A stretch of 64,000 bases of DNA. It comes from Fasciola hepatica. Lineage: Eukaryota > Platyhelminthes > Trematoda > Plagiorchiida > Fasciolidae. Position 1 is the first letter of the stretch. Each line of letters starts with the position of its first letter. Positions 1 through 9,259 of the stretch are shown here, one piece after another. The position numbers and the translations under genes are program-made. The notes under the pieces are model-generated. The model had not been told where the DNA came from. It made no database searches and saw nothing but the letters and a program-made list of their open reading frames with translations. Location of the stretch: positions 5,220,501 through 5,284,500 of the forward strand of contig CANUEZ040000165.1 of assembly GCA_948099385.1 (NCBI GenBank), written 5' to 3'.

Positions 1-895
1 GTAACATCAGTCGGGGCCGGGACAATGTGTTCTCCCAGAGAAGTGACCGCGCTCTATGGAGAGGGAGTATTGTGTTCAAAACTGCCATATTCGACCAACT
101 GCATACGTTTCTTGAACGCGAAGGACTACTGACTGATCGCCAATACGGATTCCGACTTCGCCGTTCCACTGGTGCTATGCTGGCTCTCGTCTCACACTCC
201 TGGTCGGATGTACTCGACAACCACGGAGAAACACACATTGGCTCACTTGACATCTCTAAAGCCTTTGGCTGAATTTGGCGCAAAGGTCTTCAGGCGAAAT
301 TGCCCACGTTCGGGTTCTCTCCCGCTCTCATATTGTGCACATCAAGTTTCCTCAGTAAGCAAACCATCGCTGTCCGAGTTAATAGCGTTCTGTTCCAGCC
401 ATTTCGTGTGAATGCTAGCGTTCCCCAGGGTTGAGTACTTGCGCCCACACTCTTCCTCCTATTTAGTATTAATCTTCCGTCCACTGCCTCCAACTCAATC
501 CATTCATTTGCCGATAACGCCACCCTTCATTCTTTCCTTTCTTACCGCACTCCCGCCATGCCGTCACCAACATCGATCGTGACCGTAGTGCAATCAGTGT
601 ATCTTTAGACTCCGACTTTGAGCATATTTCCTCCTGGGACTCTCATAATCATGTTGCATTTATTGCTCCCAAAGCCTCTCTTCTCTCAGTTTCATCGAAA
701 CGTCATTCATTCCGCTCACATCCTTTGATTCAACTACACCAGATTCTGTCTCTCTTCTTGTTTTATTTATAGCTTCTCTGTGTTGGTCCGTTTTCTTATC
801 TCAGCTCACTTCTCGCGCTGCGCGCAAAATTGGTTTTCTGTTTCGCGCCAGACGCTTCACACCAGCTCATCTTTTGATTACGGGGTTTACCCTCT
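1..895 (+). mobile_element. Jockey/CR1-type LINE reverse transcriptase, degenerate, 5' truncated by window edge
   Basis: A decayed non-LTR retrotransposon reverse transcriptase runs in from the left edge. In the frame starting at base 3 the fingers region contains LLTDRQYGFRLRRSTG. Motif A reads SLDISKAF (243-266) and is followed by an in-frame TGA (270-272). The same frame resumes with the post-A segment, VPQG of motif B (420-431) is followed by another TGA (432-434), and the catalytic YADD/FADD box is FADNA (507-521), so the second aspartate is lost. The frame then shifts. Around 827-880 the thumb-like segment RKIGFLFRARRFTPAHLL typical of Jockey-superfamily LINEs is readable. It is non-functional because of the stops, frameshifts and damaged active site. 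It lies upstream of the m-AAA protease exon at 1184, so it is presumably intronic. Clade assignment between Jockey and CR1 is by motif flavour only. Confidence 0.85.
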
Positions 896-1183
896 ATACT
901 GTGAATCGCTTCAGGCGTAATCAAAGAAAGAAAACAGGATGGGTTCAATAGTATTTCAACACTGCGTTGCCCACATGATCTGCACAAGCTAGATCATGAA
1001 TCACTGTAACCACTTGTTCGCCTTTGAAACCTAGTCCCTTAACACTGCTGGTTTCTTGCTCGCATGCATGTGGGAATTGAGCTTTTCCGAGTGATTTATT
1101 TCTATACAATGACGTAAGATGTATTTCACGGTGCACTTGTATGTTTCAACTTTCCAAACGCATTCCATCCCAAATCCATACAG
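896..1183. other. Intron sequence upstream of the penultimate exon
   Basis: No coding similarity is recognised here. The stretch ends in the pyrimidine-rich acceptor context ccatcccaaatccatacag that defines the exon beginning at 1184. The preceding exons of this gene are not visible and should lie to the left of the window. Confidence 0.5.
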
Positions 1184-1278
1184 CCTCACAACGGTATCTG
1201 CACGCGGCATCTGATCTCGCCATGAAACAAGTTCGCGAGTGGGGACTGTCCAAAGTTATCGGCAATCTCAGCTTTGAC
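1184..1278 (+). CDS. SPG7: m-AAA protease subunit (paraplegin-like), penultimate coding exon
   Basis: This 95-bp exon encodes SQRYLHAASDLAMKQ followed by VREWGLSKVIGNLSFD. That matches the peptidase-M41 segment of FtsH-family proteases in which a DDL-type helix precedes a (Q/W)(F/G)(G/M)-S...(V/I)G-(P/N)-(I/L)SF motif. The acceptor is the cag ending at 1183 and the donor is a consensus GTGAGT at 1279. The exon starts with two bases of a split codon and ends in phase 0, and the last exon at 6538 also opens in phase 0, so the two join in frame. In this family the protein is a hexameric ATP-dependent metalloprotease of the inner mitochondrial membrane that degrades misfolded membrane proteins and matures imported proteins. 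The AAA domain and the HExxH zinc site are encoded upstream, outside the window. Family membership is firm; the choice of paraplegin over AFG3L2 rests mainly on the last exon. Confidence 0.82.
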
Positions 1279-1589
1279 GTGAGTTTACAATTTTTCGAGG
1301 TGGGTGTAAAAATAAGGTGTGGAAAATCGCCGAAAAGACTGTAGTACTACGCGCAATTTTGAAATTGCTTGACTCACCTGCTTGTTCTTCCATGCCTTGA
1401 TTTTAGATCTCGGTTTCGAGTGTTTGTGAACACATATTCGAATATCGAAGAAACCACGAATCAATCTTGTTTTAGATTGCGCACTTGCATTGCTCAAAAG
1501 AATCCCACAGGGCTCCCCGGTCGGGAATTGAACCTGGACTTTCCAAATACTACCAATTTACTACCGAAGACGAGCGAGAGAAGTTATTG

Positions 1590-1975
1590 ATGGTCGTTCC
1601 ATGCTCGACTCAGAGCAAGGATACACTAAAGCGAGGGAGGATTTGAAGGACTTGTTCAGCCAGCCATTTTAGCTAGCTCACAATTTGGTCGATAGTGTGA
1701 TGTCTGAAACCAAGCGAACTAGGGGTGACGTCTACGCCATGTCCGATCTTGTCATAAAAATGTTATCTGTGCCATAGCCCTGGACCATTTAGGCTACAAA
1801 TCTAATCTCGATTCGATGCATACATTAGAGGTGATAGTTTGTTGTCTCCCACCCGAACTACAGAGTCGTCGGGCCGAAGAAACGGAACGCATAAGCCGAG
1901 GCAATCACGAAGTCACGTTCGAGAACCTGACCGACTACTTAGACAGGCAGGCGAGGAGAGCTGACTAGGTTTGGT
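1590..1975 (+). mobile_element. BEL/Pao LTR retrotransposon gag fragment
   Basis: Two successive frames give a gag-like polypeptide. The first covers about 1700-1775 and contains YAMSDLVIKMLSVP. After a frameshift the second reads LDHLGYKSNLDSMHTLE, then LPPELQSRRAEETERISRG, then a VTFENLTDYLDRQARRAD-type tail ending at about 1966. This layout is characteristic of the gag of BEL/Pao elements. About 100 bp (1701-1798) recur in inverted orientation at 5464-5561 with only a few mismatches, so two copies of the same family lie in this intron. The fragment is broken by stops and a frameshift and lacks a visible LTR. Confidence 0.75.
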
Positions 1976-2195
1976 CGACTCATCAGTCATAGCAATTGAA
2001 TGACTAGGCCGTTTAGTAGTGTACACTTCAGTTCAGTAGTCCTCTACGAGTTGCACTCCGTGGAGTATAGTCTCATCAAGTTGCTTCAATCAGATGTATT
2101 CATTCTGGAGATGCAGAGTCTTGGAGACTTGGAAAAGAGCACCAAAGGATCATTACCATCAAAGCGCAGCCTAAAAGCACTGAATCCGGATCTTG

Positions 2196-2405
2196 TCAGT
2201 GGTTTGCTACGGTGGAAAAAGTCCGGGTGTATTATGATTTGCCTGAAATCTCTAGCCGTACACCTGGAATTGGCATACCCACTGACAATTCACTCATTCC
2301 TCCGAGTGCTGCAACGGTTTACGAACAGACATTTTTGCCGTCTGACATATACTCTGATAGTGGGTCGAATTTTGTTGGGGCTCAACGAGAATTGCTGTGT
2401 TAGAG
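2196..2405 (+). mobile_element. BEL/Pao integrase core fragment, frameshifted
   Basis: The segment LAVHLELAYPLTIHSFLR, then VLQRFTNRH, lies in the frame of base 2000. It continues after a frameshift as LPSDIYSDSGSNFVGAQREL in the frame of base 2212. This is the integrase catalytic-core signature of BEL/Pao elements: a (R/S)AVHLE stretch carrying the usual start of the core, then YSD-(N/S)-G-(T/S)-NF-(V/I)-GA with the second catalytic aspartate. It sits only about 220 bp after the gag fragment on the same strand, so the protease, RT and RNase H parts are missing from this copy. It is a deletion derivative and not functional. Confidence 0.78.
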
Positions 2406-2514
2406 TCGTTGGCTGGATCGTGGCGAACTGCGAAACCGAGCAGCGATACACGCACCCAGTGGCACTTCAGTCCCCCACAGGCCAGACATCAGGGTAGGGT
2501 TCGAGAGCTTTTGA

Positions 2515-4190
2515 TCAGAACCTGAATGAATCAAACTCATTCAGGTTGATCGTCGACTGTGTCCAAAACATCGCGGACCAATCAATGGAACTGAAGCATC
2601 GCTTCAATGTTTGTACTGTTTTTACCGCCAGTACTGCTGCGAAAAGCTCCAGACGTGGATAGAGACCGATTTTAGAGGTGCAACCCGAGTCTTGGCAAAT
2701 GGGGTTTTCAGGGTGTAGTCTCCATCGCCTAAGCGCCACCGTCCATGCACCACAGCCCCGCAGCTACCCTCAGACGCATCGGAAAATGCGTGCAATTCTC
2801 GTTTTCTTCCTGCTATTCGAGGGCAAGCATCGTGCGAATATATCTTTTCTAATTTTCTTTAGAGTGGTCAGGAATTTGTCCCAGTCTAGTTTTTCCTCAT
2901 GATCCAGTGGTTTTTCCCGGTCGACTTTCTTTCGACAAATCCGTTATGGTAGGATTTCTCCGGGCAACAACCAAGGAGGTCATACAAACTGGAGATAGAT
3001 AGCAGAATTCCTCTACATAAAACTGAGCGGTCGGGAATGTTCAGTTCAAAAACAAATTCATCTGTCTTAACGTTCCACTGTGCCCCTAGGATTGACTCCA
3101 TCGGAAGTGGTGATCCATTCAACTCCCGAATTCCTTCTGATTTCTCGTTGTCCGGAATGACCTATAGAATCTCAGGTACGTCCGATATCCATTTCGTGAG
3201 GTGGAAGCCACTCTTATTTAGCAATTCCATTGAACCCCTGTTGTGCTCAGAAATCTGAGGTAATGCCGAACCCAGAATGTGGGAAAACCGCTCAACAATA
3301 TAGAAATGAGTGCTGACGCTATGTATCACTGCCCAGCTGACCGATGTTTCGTATATGGCAGCAAACTCCTGTAGGGCCTAGTTGGCAAAGAAGGATGACG
3401 ATGTCGCTCCGAATGGATGCGCTGTCATCTTATATTCTGTGTTGTTCTCATCCCATCACAAGAGCCTTGACGTATTTCTGTCTCCCACTGGTACCTTCAC
3501 CTGCAGGAACATTTCTATTGTGTCGGCCGACATTGCCACTCTACCTACCTTGAACCGGCACAAAACTTCGATCAGAGACATTGTCTAGTCCGGCCCTTGT
3601 AACAAACGATCGTTTAATGATTTCCCTTGGTATTTGGCAGTACATTCGAAAACCACATGGAATTTTTCAGATTTCTTAGGAATAAGCATCTGGTGGAGGG
3701 AAAAGTAATACATTCTTTCTTCAGCGTTATATGTGGCAGTCGCCTCTTCTATCTAGCCAAGGGTTTCTTTGCGCATCATCAGTTCTGATTATCGCTGTCA
3801 AAGGCGTTCCTCCCTTCCAAACTGTTCTTTCAAGTGCAGCAGTTTGTGAGGAACGTGACTCTTATTGTCTACAAAGCGATCGGTCTATGTGTGCCACGAA
3901 AGGGGCACCTAGAAATGATTCGGCAGGTCTCCGGTCCCCTCCCGTGCTATCTCCAACTCAAGGTGATCCTCTGGAGATATTGACAAGCGATCATCCCCGA
4001 GGTCGTGAAACTCATGTTCGTAGAGACGGTGCTGCTGCTTTTCTATGTCTTTCGTCTCCGTAGTCACAATGCACTGAGCCATCCCCCCCCCCTTAGGGCC
4101 GTCTAGTATCAACCCCAAAGTCGTGAGTACTGCATAGGGAGCCTGGAAACTCCCTATTCTCTTGTTCGGCATCAAATGTAGTTCTGGCAT
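2515..4190 (-). mobile_element. BEL/Pao pol remnant: protease end, reverse transcriptase, RNase H start
   Basis: Read from right to left, 4190-3909 gives APYAVLTTLG followed by DGPKGG and then a LYEHEF linker, the junction between retropepsin and RT in BEL/Pao elements. Next come LIPKKSEKFHVVFEC and AKYQGKSLNDRLLQGPD (about 3700-3580), motif A as RVAMSADTIEMF, TAHPFGATSS and HLTKWISDVPEIL. The YVDD box is not recognisable. Then LGAQWNVKTDEFVFELN and ISSLYDLLG (3122-2950) form the connection. PRLELFAAVLAVKTVQTLKR plus MFWTQSTINL (2690-2550) matches the RNase H start. There are at least four in-frame stops. It continues the same-strand gag piece at 5457-5600, the two being split by the Penelope-like element. 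Confidence 0.85.
2519..2547. repeat. Short perfect inverted repeat (11-bp arms, 7-nt loop)
   Basis: Arms aacctgaatga (2519-2529) and tcattcaggtt (2537-2547) flank atcaaac. It lies exactly where the minus-strand RNase H reading stops being recognisable, near the junction with the plus-strand integrase copy. Confidence 0.8.
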
Positions 4191-4234
4191 GTCGCAACCA
4201 AGAAGATCCCCCTCGTCATCCTTACAATCTGCGA

Positions 4235-5405
4235 TCGTTATTAGGCCTAGCAGTTGAGGCCATCTGGATAAAATTGCATCTGATGATGTGGGTTTTCGTA
4301 TGGCGAACTAAGGACCTTGTTGAATTTACGTGTCCGTGATATCCAGTTCTCTCCTTCAACGGAAATTTGTACAAATAAATACACGCTGTAGCGATGGAGA
4401 GCCCATTTGGATCGATACTTGTGGATGTGTTCATATCAACGCAAGGGGATACACCACAAACCGAGTTGAATTCTGTTCTGCTATGTCACCGGTACGTTGA
4501 CGACACCCCGGTTATTCTAAGAAACAAAGCACATGGCAAGATGTTACTAGAAAAGCTGGATCCATTGCATTTCAATATCGAGTCCACGCTAGAATTTCAA
4601 ATATTATTAAATTACCGTCCCTAGAACTATTTCTCAGCCGGTTACCAGATGGTAAACTGCGAATATCCATGTATCACAAGCCTACTAGGACAGGACAATA
4701 CTTATATTTTCGAAGCTTTCATCCCAGGGATTACAAACGGAACCTCATTAGAATATTATTTTACCAACTACGACAGTTGTGGAGCTCTGAAGTGGTGCCA
4801 AGCGAAACAGACTAATAAATACACTGTTGGCAACGGTCATCTATTGGCGTTTTTCCGAAAGTACGCTTCCCCTCTGAATCCCAAGCCAAAATATCCGTTA
4901 GCGAGAAATAAATACGTGTTTGTCCATCTAACTTTCAAAGGCGATAATGCATTAACTGGAATAAGTCGCCGACTCGCTATAACAGTCAAGAGCACTTTAT
5001 AAGCAGTCAATTTGAAGATAGTACATGAAACTCGTTGCTGTCTAAACCGCACTAGCTTAAACCGACCGCACTTTCATGCCACCTCCAGTTGTATTTATCA
5101 ATTTAAATGTACCTGTGGTATAAGATACGTGGGAAGGATAAAACGCCGTCTCTCTACCAGAATGTATGAACACATTCCGAGCAACTTGAGTCTTCGAAGC
5201 GGAAAATTGCCATCTAGTGCAGTGGCACGCTAATTTTTGGATTCAGGTGATCGTGTCGACCCGACTAGTTATCTCCGGATCGTCACGCGACCAAGAAATC
5301 GAAACTTGCGGGAGATCACGGGGCAGTAATCGTTCACGGGACAAAGCCTGAACTCTGTGTCCAAAAGACATTTGTTACACAACTTGTGTTTCCGTGGGGT
5401 AGTGA
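4235..5405 (+). mobile_element. Penelope-like element no. 1: RT palm/thumb plus GIY-YIG endonuclease, 5' truncated
   Basis: The reading begins with a KDLVEFTC-type segment and passes into MESPFGSILVDVFIS (usual family form MGSPLGP-(x)-LADVF). It then gives the catalytic box as RYVDD (about 4490-4505). The thumb follows, with YPLARNKYVFVHL, FKGDNALTGISRRLAITV and IVHETRCCLNRTSLNRPHFH. The C-terminal endonuclease reads SCIYQFKCTCGIRYVGR followed by STRMYEHIP, the CxC plus YVGR layout of Penelope GIY-YIG domains. A further stretch LRIVTRPRNRNL and a terminal LCFRG-type end reach about 5405. The YVDD and GIY-YIG core residues survive, but several stops and frameshifts break the frame. It is in the opposite orientation to the flanking BEL/Pao pieces, which implies insertion into that element. 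Confidence 0.85.
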
Positions 5406-5456
5406 CCTGTGACCTCATCCAGGACCCCCACTCTCCTTCTGTTTGATCTTAATCAT

Positions 5457-5600
5457 GTAGTCTGTAGCCTAAATGGTCCAGGGCTATGGCACAGATAACA
5501 GTTTTATGACAAGATCGGACATGGCGTAGACGGCGCTCCTAGTTCGCTTGGCTTCAGACACGGCACCATTGGTCAATTGGCGGGCTAAGTAACAGGATAA
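5457..5600 (-). mobile_element. BEL/Pao gag fragment, inverted relative to the copy at 1.6-1.8 kb
   Basis: Read on the minus strand this gives LTNGAVSEAKRTRSAVYAMS followed by DLVIKLLSVP, and in the next frame LDHLGYR. At the DNA level it matches the plus-strand gag at 1701-1798 over roughly 100 bp with only a few differences. The similarity ends abruptly at about 5457, where the Penelope-like element's 3' region begins. An open frame continues upstream on this strand to about 5860 but shows no clear gag signature. Confidence 0.7.
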
Positions 5601-5860
5601 CGAATGACGATCGCATGATGTGATGTAAACGAGGACGGTGCGTTGGCCGTATGTATCACTGTCAACAAACGAATCGGTCACAAGCTGGAAAGGTCGTCGG
5701 ACGTGTTGGATGTGGGTCGCTTTCATGACGGTTTGAACGTGGACAATTTGCAAAGGCACAAAAAGAATGAAAGCTCGAGGAGCCGATGGCCATTAAGTGA
5801 ATGAAGTGGCACAAACAGAGCAGAGTATGAGCATTTCGGTCCATGTCACTGCATTGCAAC

Positions 5861-6296
5861 TACCTGTAATGGCTACCCGAACAAGTGCTTCAAAATCTTC
5901 TTCGTTCTTATTTAACCTTGCCCAGGAAGGAGCATGAAACAATCATCAATCCACATCAACTGAAATTCACAATTGGAAAAGTCAAGATTTTTTAGTCTCC
6001 AAATGGCGGCTTATTAGAGAATTGAAGTACAGACACTAGCTTTGGGTAAAAAGATGAGTGGAAGGTATAGTTGGTGAACTGAAGGTGGATGGTGTCTGAT
6101 GACGGGAAGATTTGAGTTTCGGTAAAAACTAGAGCAAGAAGAGAAGATTAACGAACATGGTTTCCAGAATCGATTGGCTGACGTTACCACCATAGGTTAA
6201 GTGATGAATTCGTCATCGTTTGGTGATTGAGAAGAGGCCAAAGGAGAGCGAGTATGTGTGTGGTTGTATTACGTCATGATTCTCTCTCTCGCTACC
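5861..6296. other. Intron remainder without recognisable element
   Basis: No open frame with family resemblance, no repeat copy and no splice-like exon could be identified here. Confidence 0.4.
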
Positions 6297-6297
6297 A

Positions 6298-6337
6298 CCC
6301 CCCCCCCCCTCGTGTATGCGTGTGTGTGTGTGTGTGC
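6298..6337. repeat. Poly-C run followed by (TG)n microsatellite
   Basis: Twelve consecutive C (6298-6309) are followed by a short TG dinucleotide tract ending at about 6336. It lies about 200 bp upstream of the last exon's acceptor. Confidence 0.85.
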
Positions 6338-6537
6338 ACTATACAGGACGGTGAATCAGGAAATCTGACTGATTGCGAGCAAACAGTGGTGGCAATGTTT
6401 TTTGGTTGCCAACGCGCACCATGGTAGAATGTTGCAGATTTCGGCGTCCTGGGATGTGCAGATCTTTTGAGCATACTGCGCACGATTTTTTTTAAAACCT
6501 GAACTCTGTCATTAAACTATTCTTGTCCACATTTCAG

Positions 6538-6798
6538 AAAGACCCATCCGGAAATGAGTACACGATGAAACCGTACAGTCAGCTGACTCAGAATATGATC
6601 GAAATGGAAGCAAATCAGCTGGTGTACACTGCATTTGCTCGATGCGTTGACCTGCTGCAACAGAATCGAGACAAACTGCAACGCATCATCGATGCACTTC
6701 TAAAAAATGAAGTTCTAACTTATGATGAATTGAGAGAGCTCTGTCAAGCCAGTTCTAGTGCCCCAGCACCAGATCCCGCCAATCCGGGGACTAATTGA
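6538..6798 (+). CDS. SPG7: m-AAA protease subunit (paraplegin-like), last coding exon
   Basis: The exon begins after the acceptor cag at 6537 and reads KDPSGNEYTMKPYSQLTQNM. It continues with EANQLVYTAFARCVDLLQ, then DKLQRIIDALLKNEVLTYDE and LRELCQ. It ends with a Ser/Ala/Pro-rich tail of about 17 residues and TGA (6796-6798). This is the C-terminal helical part of peptidase family M41: a P(Y/F)S-(Q/E) segment, an ExxxL(V/I)xxA(Y/F) helix, then a DKLQ...ALL..EV..YDE helix pair. The combination PYSQ, EA..LV..A and DKLQ...ALL..EV..Y resembles paraplegin more than AFG3L2 as I remember the two human proteins. The tail after the last helix is shorter than in the human proteins. Together with the exon at 1184 it gives about 118 residues of contiguous C-terminus. 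There is no ATG at the exon start, as expected for an internal junction. Confidence 0.88.
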   Translation, partial: KDPSGNEYTMKPYSQLTQNMIEMEANQLVYTAFARCVDLLQQNRDKLQRIIDALLKNEVLTYDELRELCQASSSAPAPDPANPGTN

Positions 6799-6889
6799 AC
6801 CAGTTCTTTTCCTTGCAGACTCTCTCTTTGACCTGTTTATTCGATATAATCTTACCTGGCATGTAGAATGATTTGTAACTGTATATTTC

Positions 6890-6895
6890 AATAAA
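6890..6895 (+). promoter_or_regulatory. Poly(A) signal AATAAA of the m-AAA protease gene
   Basis: AATAAA lies 92 bp after the stop codon, followed by a T-rich stretch (caattttattttctcc). The mRNA is expected to end at about 6910-6925. Confidence 0.75.
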
Positions 6896-7173
6896 CGCTT
6901 CAATTTTATTTTCTCCGGTTTAGCGTATCAATCACGTCAAGGATAGTTTTTCTCAATAGTTTATTCGCTTCGGAAAGTAAGAGTGGAATGGCTTTTCTGG
7001 ATCCCCATTTGGCTCTTATGTGGTTTTCAGCGTCGAGTCTCCGGATTACGGTTGCTTAATAATATAGTTTGGGCTGACTCGGGTAGTGTTTAGTAATAAT
7101 GATAATATTTTATATGTAACGTGATTCGTGTAGTGTAGATGTTAAATAAATGACTGACATTCAATCCAGACAG

Positions 7174-7370
7174 CGTGGTTGTTAAATGTTGGACTCGAAA
7201 TTGTTCACTCCAGGTTTGAGTCTCATGGAGGGGCTCGGTGTGTGTGCACTACTGGAGATTCCCAACAAGGACAACTCGGCTGTACAACGAGTGCTTCCAT
7301 GGTTCTCGTCATGTTCCACATAGTAGTACAAACAATGTATATACAAGATGGACAGGGAGTGGACCTACAT
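7174..7370 (+). repeat. tRNA-derived SINE-like copy
   Basis: A tRNA-like head has an A-box-like gtggttgttaaatgttgga (from 7175) and a B-box-like ggtttgagtctc (7213-7224). A tRNA-unrelated tail to about 7370 follows. The acceptor arms do not pair, so this is not a tRNA gene. Confidence 0.5.
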
Positions 7371-7449
7371 GGGAGGGAAAAGCAAAGAATGCCCTAGTAG
7401 CCAACACACGGAATACACAGTCTAACTGTACAAACGCACATCGATCAGT

Positions 7450-7700
7450 CATTCTGATTCGATAGAAAATGGCAACACGATCGCCACTGTTTGCGGTTCG
7501 CAGCCATATCCTAACACTGTGAAGATCGGGAACTTTATCCTCGGCGTTTCCAGATGGTGGATGTGTTAGTTGAATAATAGAACTGGAGTCTTGAGTGCAA
7601 CACTAATGAAAAGGGACTCAAGCGTATGAGCTCAATCCGCCTGTTGGATACGCATCAGGGTTCGCACGTTGAACATTACCAGTTTGGGTAGGCACCGAGG
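7450..7700 (-). mobile_element. RTE-type LINE, start of apurinic endonuclease domain, degenerate
   Basis: On the minus strand, 7690-7560 reads KLVMFNVRTLMRIQQA, then AHTLESL. After a frameshift it gives QDSSSIIQLTHPP. This is the beginning of the AP-endonuclease domain of RTE-like LINEs, where NVRTLM...QQA..(A/R)TL-(D/E)-SL is followed by a C-SETR-IQD segment. The SETR residues are lost here. It may belong to the same family as the RT pieces near 13, 28 and 53 kb. Confidence 0.5.
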
Positions 7701-7969
7701 ACGAAGGGAGATATCAGCTGGCGTTATTAATTTGGGAGAGACTTGGAAGCAAGTCGTGGAAAGACGACGGAGAACTTGGACAGAATTTCTGCCAAAGGCA
7801 CTACTGTTAGTTTGGATGACCGAAGTTCCTGTCGAAAACATTTTCGGGGAACGTTGTGTACAGTGTAAGAAGGCTTGTGTTGGTGTGATGAGTTTCACTG
7901 CACTCGGTCATAATAAAACCCATCATTCCAAGCCAGTACAGTACACGTACGGGGTTTTGCAAAATTAGC

Positions 7970-8633
7970 AAATGGTCCAGATCTGTTTTGCCATAGACAG
8001 TTTTCTAGAAAATGTGACTATAATAATACCTCACGACTTAAAATTTATCATCTTTGATTGTGTTTTGTGGTCTGTTGTACTACGTCGCCTGGTCCAGAGC
8101 AGGCTTTTTATGTAAGAATGTACCTCTAGCTTTTGCGCAGTTAATATCGTCCTGAAAGGCAGCATGGTTGATCCAGATGAACCGGTGGCAAACTGTGAGA
8201 TTCATTCACCTCTGAGAAATCCTGTTAGGTTAATGGTCACGTTACAATGCTATTTATAGTTTTCTGTGGTGTTTCACAGCGGAGGTCGCTAGGCAAGCGA
8301 AAAAAATCACACCCTCGAATACTGTCGCTTATCGTTCGTGATCGCTTTATCAGTGAGGCAAAGCTTGCCTCATTCATGGTTAGCCACGAGATTCTCGACC
8401 GTTCTCCTATCTCTGATCTGGGTACTCTCCCGGTAGCATACAGCTCTGCTTTACAGGCTAACTATCCAGTGCTCAGGGGCAGTCATTCTGAATCACCCGT
8501 AACCTCGGCGTGACATCAGTTTGTTCATCAAAGGCTGTCAATTCTGTGACAGTTAGGTCAATCCTTCGAATAGGTCGGAAATATGTGGGAAGTTCGAGAG
8601 TGACTCATTGACGGTGCGAAAAGTCATAAAACC
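7970..8633. other. No recognised feature
   Basis: One open frame (8247-8513, +, 88 codons) contains RSPISDLGTLPVAYSSALQ but resembles nothing I can name. The stretch may be the 5' untranslated part of the Gypsy gag that follows. Confidence 0.35.
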
Positions 8634-9259
8634 ATGACGACTTCTAAAAGGGAATCCCTTGGTGTAAATTCAACATCTCAACAGGTTGACGACCACATGG
8701 AAAGGTTTGGAATTCGGTGTGTGACCAGAAGCCATTTGAATGATGCGAAGAAGCCAGCGTTTTTCCTACATTTCAATAGATGGGACACATATGGTCTGGT
8801 GAAAAATCTGGCATTTTTGCTACTTCCATCGGTTTACAGTATGACTGGCTGAAAACCACTATATTACAGCATTTCAGGTCAATCAATTTTGCTGTCGTTG
8901 AAAGTGCCAAATTTCACTGCCTTGCTGGTTCCGGGAGCCAATCGATACCTGACTTCATTCTTGAATTACAGACGCAGGCGGTGAAATGGGAATACAGCTT
9001 TCAGTTGGAAGTCCAGCTGTTCAATCGATTGATTGCTGGAATTAGTGTACCGCATTTGCAACAACGTAGTCACTATGGGAACATAATGCATGCAGTGCAT
9101 CCATGTTTTTGCAACACTGCTGAAATCGCTTCACAGAAGGCACGGAAGAGTAAAGCCATCCGAACTAGAAAGCTGGATGTACCTGAGGTGCTTCAAATCC
9201 ACGTTTCGTCACTGATCAGACGGCTGGAGGGAACATCAACGGAAGAACGAACAGCTTGA
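8634..9259 (+). mobile_element. Ty3/Gypsy LTR retrotransposon gag (CsRn1-like), one frameshift
   Basis: Starting at an ATG (8634), the reading contains VDDHMERFGIRCVTRSHLND, then AKKPAFFLHF and TYGLVKNLAF. It shifts frame near 8830 and continues as YDWLKTTILQHFRSINFAVV, ESAKFHCLAGSGSQSIPDF, ILELQTQAVKW, QLEVQLFNRLIAGIS and LQQ. This is the helical capsid organisation of Ty3/Gypsy gag proteins (F.LW...(D/N)A.K...FL...G...Y.L.KNL; SI.DF.L.LQTQA..C.(Y/F)..QLE.QL.DRL.AGI). About 190 residues of capsid are recognisable, but no zinc knuckle, protease or pol follows. The element is therefore truncated after the capsid. The CsRn1 affinity is inference. Confidence 0.78.

Larger units (their letters stand above)
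1279..6537 (+). other. Intron of the m-AAA protease gene, about 5.26 kb, filled with nested retroelements
   Basis: The intron is bounded by the donor GTGAGT at 1279 and the acceptor ttcttgtccacatttcag ending at 6537. Most of it is retroelement relic: BEL/Pao gag and integrase (+), BEL/Pao pol (-), a Penelope-like element (+) and a BEL/Pao gag piece (-). The rest, 5860-6537, shows only a short homopolymer and dinucleotide repeat. A minus-strand tRNA B-box-like stretch also occurs at about 1511-1540. Codon phase is 0/0 across the junction. Confidence 0.8.

Noticed and set aside
1511..1540. B-box-like ggttcaattcccgaccgggg on the minus strand
   Set aside because: An isolated B box without an A box or SINE body is too weak to list as a repeat copy.
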